From Calvatia gigantea (lineage: Eukaryota; Basidiomycota; Agaricomycetes; Agaricales; Lycoperdaceae), in the NCBI GenBank assembly GCA_025093985.1, contig JACAAK010000005.1:2666001-2730000 (forward strand): a DNA stretch of 64,000 nt, written 5' to 3'. Positions within the stretch are counted from its first letter, which is position 1; each line of letters starts with the position of its first letter. This document shows, in pieces, positions 56,977 to 64,000 of this stretch. The notes beneath the pieces are model-generated. The model was not told where the DNA came from. It did not search any database and worked only from the letters and a program-made list of their open reading frames with translations. A program made the position numbers and the translations under genes.

Positions 56977-58911
56977 CGTAGTCGGTGTGAACGAAGCTGG
57001 TCCTTCTAGGAATTGAGATGCGAGTTGTCTGTGACAGCAAGTCTACCTGTTGGCGTAACCGACACTATATGATACGATAGAGGAGTCCCTTGCGTAGTTC
57101 TACCCTGGTTTTCTGCTAGCGTTCCGAATTATATGATTCCCTAAACGAACCCGCACAGCTCAGTAAGGCGATTAATAGTTGAGGTGATCTTACTCACTTA
57201 GCGTGCCACTGGAGGGATACAGACTGCGGGTTTTGGACAAGAGGCAAATGAGCGGCGAGCCAAGTGTGGTTTGGCAGTGCTTGATCTTGGCAGTGCAAAC
57301 AGGAGCCTTCTGAGACCCACACGTGATCTCGAGTCTGTCATTGGCGTTCGTGAGCTGCGAGCACCCCTGGGGCTTGATTTCAGAGCACGGCGACAGAGGC
57401 TGTTGCACGAGGACAGAGCGAAGCCCCAACTTCATCATGGCGGTGAAGAACACCAATCTAAGACGTTCGTAGATCACGGCCCAGTCCTCAAGGCCTCAAG
57501 CGTGAAGAAAGCAGTTCAATCGAGCTCATCTCGAGGGAATCCCAGCGATGGTAGGTTGGCCTCTCTGGCCCTCACTGATCTTTTCGAAAAGAATATAGAT
57601 GTCCATTTAACAGAAAGAAAAGGTGACAGTCTCGGGGTATCAGATGAGCAGGATTTTCCTGGATCACCATAAGAGCTGAAAGTCTTTATAGCTTTGCGAG
57701 ATTGGAATTTCCCTTCCAAATGACATTATTATCTGGTGGGGGCGCAACAAACTTGCAGATTTTCAGCCCTTTTGCATTATTCTTACCTCTCTGGGGTTTC
57801 CCGGGAACGTGTTTGAAATGCCTTGTTGGTCAAGCATAGGACGAACACTAACTGAGAGCCACATGAAGAACTTGCCATGTTTTGAATGTTTTGAAAGAGG
57901 ATCGAGGGCAGTGTTTGCATTCGTGTAATGAACACGACCAACCTCCATGTTCCGGTTCCTTCCATGTGGACGAGTGCCAGACCAGGCGATATCAATCAAG
58001 TACTCTAAGGTCTAAACGAACCCACCTGGTAAGCTTCTTTTGCGGACCTGCTGGCCTTTACCAGGAAGCACAGGGGGAACGGAAGACATACTAGTCCGCG
58101 CCGCTGGCTCGGGAGTCCCCCTCCTCATTACCTTGGATGTAGTACATGAATGGTTTGTGTGCTCAACCGGGTGAAACAGCCTTGCGACAGCTCGCATTCT
58201 AGATTGGGGGATTCTAACTTATCCGTTTGTTGGATATGGGTGATAGCACTGCGGAAGCTCACGGAATCTCGCTAATGCAATAGCTTTAAATTAGGCCCAG
58301 GGCTTCCGGTCAACTTGACTTATTTGACGACTTCTTCCTCATCTCAAGGCGCATCAACAAACCAGAATCGCAGCACGCGCCCGGTATCGGACAAAACTTA
58401 ACGGAATTGCTCAGCAGCGTGGTCGGACACAGAAGGGGCAATCCCGGAAGACAAGGACAACCGATAGGAGGACCCGCCCTCGGTGCTGCTTTCATCCCAA
58501 CCATCACCAGCAAGGACAAGTTAACGATGCAGACGATATGGATAGCATATGTTCTTCTGGTTCTCAATAGGGGAGTCCACTGAAGGTACTGTCCAAACAT
58601 ATAATGATCAAACTTTTTATGCTTGGCCAACATGACGCCAGTGGCCATACTCTTCGAGCAATTATTGACCAGTCTAACGAGGAACTCCAAGTAATGAGCC
58701 CTCCCAGGACCCCGACAAGTAATGATATGATGTTTGAAGTTTTGAAGGGCTGTTGGACTGATTAATTCAGTGCTTACATTTGCGCACGAGATCAGACCAA
58801 AGTGAAGAAGATTTTTTTGCATATATTTCGGGAATAAATCGAATCAAGGTTTTCATAGGAACCATATTTCATAATTTCTTACACCATACTAATTTTCCGA
58901 AATAATGTCGC
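56977..58911. other. Region with no confidently recognised gene
   Basis: Several minus-strand open frames (57190-57477, 57763-57999, 58310-58822) lie in series. The 58310-58822 frame has one hydrophobic stretch (TYAIHIVCIVNLSLLVMVG). I could not connect them by splice sites to any family, so a spliced unknown gene is possible but not called. Confidence 0.3.
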
Positions 58912-59354
58912 TTAAAGATTGAGGTTTGCAGGGCTGCAACCAATGACAAGGACACCATTGCTGAAGTTGTTGCCCGTGCAGCAGACGGGTTGAGCGGAGC
59001 TACCAGAAAAGGAACCCGTCAGTAATTGGCTCATTTGGGCGAAAAATTCACTCACCAGGAATTGCCACCAGCGCCAATGACGGAGATGGGGTTACAACCG
59101 AGACCGGCGAGAAGATCGAGGGGACCAAGGGCGGCGCCAAGGAGGCCAGCGAGAAAGGCGGTGGTGGGGTCAGTAGCAGACTGAGCGCTGTTGCCTGTGG
59201 ATGGGAGTCAAAACGCATTCGCTTGTACCAAGGATCTGGGCTCACAGCAGTAAAGGCCACCAGTGTTGCACTGACTAGCTGGAGTGGTAGTGGGGACCAC
59301 ATTGGCCGCAGCAAGGAGGGAGAGAGAGAAGACGGTAGCGACACGAGCGAACAT
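58912..59354 (-). CDS. Class I hydrophobin 2
   Basis: Start 59354: MFARVATVFSLSLLAAANVV, a signal peptide. Cysteine pattern QCNTG, YCC, LGCN, GNSC, QPVCC, IGC, eight in all. Introns interrupt after the first CC and within the NSC codon exactly as in hydrophobin 1, and the C-terminal [12 protein letters not shown] block is nearly the same. Stop 58912-58914. A secreted surface protein for aerial structures. The two genes point towards each other, 4.5 kb apart, with the tRNA and HUA1-like gene between, so they are an inverted paralogous pair. Confidence 0.93.
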
Positions 59355-62300
59355 TTTTAGTAAGTCGGTTAGTGCTTTAGAAATGCTGGTAAAGCTTTTT
59401 AGCTGAGGGTTTGACGAATAAACTACCTGGCTTTTATACATTTGCGGAACGGTTACTTCTTCGTGTTTCCTATTGGAATAGGGTATACCCAAATGTCCCA
59501 ATTCCGCAAGGCGTGTTGGGTGTTGAATTTCCCTGACGGTGTTGTCCAACGAGTCCGGAGAAGAAGAATCACCAGCTAGTCAGCCCCTCAATCTCCGGAT
59601 CCAATTCAAAGTCATTTCAACTCGGATTCCTGAAAACAAAAACCGAGGTTTCGTACTAACACTAACCGTGCGAACGGCTCGACATACGACAATATAACAT
59701 GAGATGAATCAAAGCCAATACCTCCGCGTTTCAATAATAGCTGATGCAAACTCCTAGCTTCCAATTTAGGAAGGTGGTTCGCTCGTCTCGAGTTTATCTC
59801 CAAATTCTTCAAGGAGAAAAAACCTAGTTCTGGGTTGTGAAACACACAAATTACAAAAGCATCTAAGTCCTGTGAAATGACACACCCAACCATCAGTACA
59901 GCTACCGGAGAGACCAGAGAGAATGCTAATTGGCACAGTCTATACTGTGATCCACAGAGATTGGTACGAATAGAGTTTGCGCAAAAGTTCACATGATGTA
60001 TCAAGTGCCCTGTAAACCCCCCCGCGACCTGGAGAGCCGTTCAAAAATCAGTTTGCCTGTGCAGTTCATTGGCACGAGTGGCTCGCGACTGCGACAGAAC
60101 TGGAGGGAATCACAAGGACTGCACTTAATAACTTCCACCTTTTACGGCAATTTGTTTTAGCCCACAATAGAATAATAAACTCTCGTCCGTAAGCTGTCAA
60201 TGTTTGAATATCAAGTCAGGGGAAAGACATCCTAGAGGTGTGCGGATAGCGCTTAACGATTATCGGCAACAGCACAAGACTCAGGGGCATCAATAGCTTG
60301 CCATCAATTTGTTACTTCACTCACAAACTGCTCCTGATTCCAACGTGCCTAAGAATAAATGAATCCTTTAGCCACAAAACAGTTAGCGCAGAAGCTGTAC
60401 ACACTTATGGTCACTCAAGCTGATACTCTTGCCTGGGGTCGCCTTCTGGTGAATGAGCAGGCAGCAAGATTTCGATCACGCCCTTCGATTCTCGGGGACC
60501 TTGCTGCAACCCGTGTGGTCTTGGTTCTTCCTCTTTTTTCCGGTAGAATACAGGGCTACGAATGGTGGTCTCGTCATCGCGTACCACGTGGGACAGAGGT
60601 GCCAATGAATAAGAAACAAATGTGGAAGTTTCCCAAACAATCGTATTCATCCGCGGTTAGATAGCTTTTAAGTGACGGAAGAGGTAAGTTAACACTGTGT
60701 GTTGGGCGAGATAGGGAATTTCTTGACCGTACGTTGTCGTGGATCCAAGCGGAGTTGTGGCCGCTCTCAGGCACTGAATTCACCTCAGTTATTCGTTGAA
60801 AATTACGGGAGTGAAGGGACCGCGAAAGGACCATTCTTTGTATTTTGAATTACCACGACGGAGGACCTAAGATGTCAAAACTTTGGTCACGAGGAGGAAC
60901 CAATCGAAGGAAAGCACGTTGTTATTGACATCCAATCACAACACACAATTTTACATCGGAAGGTGCCGGATGTCAGGCGGGTCATTCTTATACGTTGAGG
61001 GGGTATTTCAGGAGGCAACCAATAGCATCACATCGTACCAGCATTGTCCCCCAAACCGCATCAGGTGTCATCAGGACCTGCAATCAAATCCCAGTCTTGC
61101 AGTGGCCCCCCCCCGGAGGGTCACACCCATGAAAATGTGCCAGCCGGCGTAACCCCGTCCACTTGTTCTTCACTGATGTCAGGCATCAATGTGGGGGAAA
61201 CGGGAGACGGAATTTGCTGAAGTAGATACTTGACACTTTTATAAGAGTGTGATAAAGGATAGGATTTTTTGCATTCTATCCTGGATATCAGTCTGGAAAG
61301 GAGCCCAAAATGAATATCACGAGACACGGTGATAAGCATGAAAGGAGGGCAGGTATTTCTAGGCGCCAGACCGAGACCTCAACAAATGACAGGCGCTGAA
61401 CGGAAGTATTGTTTATATTGTGAATGGCTTCTTCTCATGCATTATTTTCTTTACACAGTTTCACAGGATAGATTGGAATATGACGTTGCGGAGAGAGAAA
61501 GTTAGGTCATCGGCGGAGGTCAATTCATAACATAGCCATCCGCAGGAGGAAACCGGACGTGGTCAGCCTCCACGAAAGAATGGAGGGAGAGGAATGTCGA
61601 CATCCGCCCGTGCCCATCAGGAACGGAAGGCTAAAAATAATGTCCTGCCGAGTTCAGGCGCGACTTCATCGACTCATCACTGCCTTCGCGACTTCTGGAA
61701 CGCCTCCTACCTTCTGGCCAGACACACACGGCGCGAGACAAAGGATAGATGGTTCCATAGACTCAGGGATTATTTTGACCTAAAATTTTTCCCTTCGTAG
61801 TGGGACCTCAAATAGAACATCAACTGCATGGCTCTAGTGGCACGGAGTTGGTGATAGCGCACATGTTCCAAGGGCGCAGGCCTTTTTTGGGGATTTACGT
61901 TTCGGCGGTCCCGACGCCATGAGGGACAACACAGTGGTCCACGACCTTGTCTTCCTGGATTTACGAACGTAAATGGAGCTCCCTGACTTGTTTTATCTGC
62001 CCACGTTCATTCCTGACGGGAATGTTGGATATGTTACTCACAGGGTCGTCATTACGAACTGCGCAGGAGACGGAGTCAGCCTCTTCCATCTGATGGATTT
62101 GGTGCTTGGTTACGTTCATGATCGAACTTGTATCTACCCTTGAACAAGATCAACGGCTCGTGTGGCCGGGCACTGAGCCTGGCCACCACACTTCCCATCC
62201 CTCCGAGTTCAAATTGTTCCGTCGTCTCTCTGAACCTGTGCTTTGTACTCGGGGAGTTTGTACCACGGAATTTGAAATCTCCCCGTTAAAATGAAGCTGT

Positions 62301-64000
62301 TGAGGGTCGCAAGCTCGAAGGCATGCGACTTCCCCCGAAGAAACTCCCCGTTAGAACTGGGCGTTCTTGAAACAGGTCGGGATTGGGCCTTCAATTTATC
62401 TAATGTTATTTTATTATATATGGTGACCTTCCCGTGGAAAATGTACACCTTCATTTTGTCCTCGTGTACTCAGGAAATGGAAGTAGCCCTTGGAGGGCCC
62501 GCTGGCATCAAGGATTGGCGATGTTCTTTCAATCAAACCGCCCTTCACAGCTTCACCTGTCACCCCGCACAATCGACATCGACACGGAATTAAAGAATCC
62601 AGATAAATTTACCGCGACTTCCTGAAATTAGAATTTTAAAGAAAAAATTTCCACCGGATCGAACGCCAAGTAACTATCCCAAGGGCCTAGAAACTCGCTA
62701 GTTCTTGTCTAGAAGTTCGGTCAAAAAACTGTCTCGGCACTCCAGCTTCGATAATATGTCCACTCATGTCGCCGCTGTCTTCACCGCCTTTTTTCTTAAC
62801 CCCCTTTTCTCGCAGCAGTAGCTGCCTCGATTTTCGTTGTAAATGCAGGAATTGCTGGCCTCCACCGACCGCTTCTTCGGTTATCGTGCGAATATGGTTT
62901 GCCATAACATTTTCATAAGGAAGGAACCTGATTGGCCAGCGAACTTGGTGCCGGCCATTCTCATTGGTCGCCTCGGCGCTACCTCTGGCCCACTTAATTC
63001 CCTCGTTCGAAGTTATTGCAATTTTTGTCCTGTTTGCGGCTAGCTCCCTATTTTGACATTGGCGGTATAACTTGATCAGCGATATAGGGGGAGAGGAATA
63101 TTCGGAAACTTAGCACTGCCAGAGGACTGCCAGCTGCTTAAACCCGTCCGCCACACGTGGAACAAATTCAATAGCTCATTGGTCACACTTTTGTCAACAC
63201 CGGCCTTGGAGCGGTAACACCTCCAAACTAGTTCCAGGAATTGTAGGATAGCAGAGACGACCACAGAGACAGTTCCGCATAGAAGTCGAAGGTTGTCCGT
63301 ATCGTTAGAAGTACCCCAAAGTTAACTTGGAGAATCTTATAACATCGGCTCCAAGCTCCAAGAAACACCGCGCTCTCATCAAAGACTACTTGCCGTTGGG
63401 GTCCCGGACTCCCTATGTCCGCGCTGCTTACGAGGTATGTCACAGATGCCTTTAAATATCATGCAAACACAACGTCAGTTTAGCGGTCTCCACGAGGGGC
63501 AAGAACCGTGTCCCTCAACTGAGTCTGGATATTTCAACGCAACCCAGACAGGGCCGAAAAACCTCATTCGAAGGTGGAGATTGGTCTTTGGGATTTACTA
63601 TATGTAACTTCTTATTGTTCATCCCCTCGTCCGAAGGTTGTGCTGAAAGTTAAGAACGGTTAAGTGGTCGGACGGATAGGTGCGGTGAAGGTGTTGCGCT
63701 TTGAAACGGCCCGCGCTCCAACAAAGAACCATCCGGCTGCTCCACGAAGGCGCGTTAGCCTGGAGCCTTCGGATCGTTGTAAAAGGGGTGGGTAGTCGCA
63801 AATTGCGGATGGTAGGAATACCACGATCACGATTCCCTCTACCCCGACGAACTTATACTCTGCCAGAAATCTCCATATATGCACCAGACCTTTACTACCA
63901 CCAGGAATTTTACTGGGGGGTGGATATTGTTCTACTTGAAGTTTACTATATGCCACTTCTTATTGTTCATCCTTTCGTCCGAAGGTTGTGTTGAAGGTTA
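59355..64000. other. Terminal 4.6 kb without a supported gene
   Basis: Open frames here are short, overlap on both strands and lack recognisable motifs or exon chains. A 60-bp direct repeat lies at 63593-63652 and 63942-64000. Otherwise I see nothing. Confidence 0.45.
63593..64000. repeat. 60-bp direct repeat, 349 bp apart
   Basis: 'tttactatatgtaacttctt' at 63593 and 'tttactatatgccacttctt' at 63942, both followed by attgttcatcc, tcgtccgaaggttg and gaaag/gg-tta. The second copy reaches the window edge, so the repeat may extend further. It could be a tandem unit or the end of a longer element. Confidence 0.7.

Noticed and set aside
56010..56981. Plus-strand open frames within the HUA1-like gene
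   Set aside because: Low-complexity antisense of the Pro/Ser-rich coding region; the minus-strand frame has the zinc-finger signature.
58310..58822. A 170-residue minus-strand frame with one hydrophobic stretch
   Set aside because: I could not link it to a family or exon chain, so it is noted only within the region description.

Overview
The window reads as nuclear DNA of a mushroom-forming basidiomycete (Agaricomycetes). The evidence is many short (about 50-65 bp) GT-AG introns, two class I hydrophobins, two laccases, F-box families, a basidiomycete-type P450, fungal HSP78 and VPS28, and a eukaryotic tRNA-Gly. There is no prokaryotic organisation, CRISPR array, rRNA or virus.

Layout. 0-7.1 kb: three tandem, decaying copies of an F-box-like gene, the last two each followed by a truncated, opposite-strand M36 fungalysin propeptide fragment. 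7.3-10.2 kb: housekeeping genes VPS28 (ESCRT-I) and a NOL8-like nucleolar RRM protein. 10.6-19.4 kb: a second, unrelated tandem array of three minus-strand F-box genes. The last two lie in duplicated 2.9 kb units carrying all or the 3' end of a conserved basidiomycete gene of unknown function. 19.9-25.2 kb: a large ankyrin-RCC1-BTB-BTB gene, probably a Cul3 adaptor like IBTK. 26.1-32.5 and 45.8-52.1 kb: two arms of a large inverted duplication. Each arm carries a laccase and a divergently transcribed small secreted protein gene. The 13.2 kb between the arms holds a Tc1/mariner-like MITE, deoxyribose-phosphate aldolase, mitochondrial HSP78 and a cytochrome P450, plus degenerate repeats. 53.9-59.4 kb: two hydrophobins in opposite orientation, enclosing tRNA-Gly(UCC) and a HUA1-like zinc-finger gene. 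59.4-64 kb: no gene I can support.

The most notable structure is the laccase inverted repeat. About 1.1 kb of the 5' half of the two laccases is almost identical, introns included, while the rest of the arms has diverged strongly. This looks like recent gene conversion between inverted copies. The extracellular products here (laccases, small secreted proteins, hydrophobins, lost fungalysins) fit the wall-surface and lignocellulose biology of a mushroom, but nothing in the window ties them into one pathway.

Single-base length changes in homopolymers break the frame of many otherwise well conserved genes, including essential ones. The simplest reading is residual assembly error, so several 'broken' genes here may be intact in the organism. 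All identities quoted are by eye; nothing was computed.
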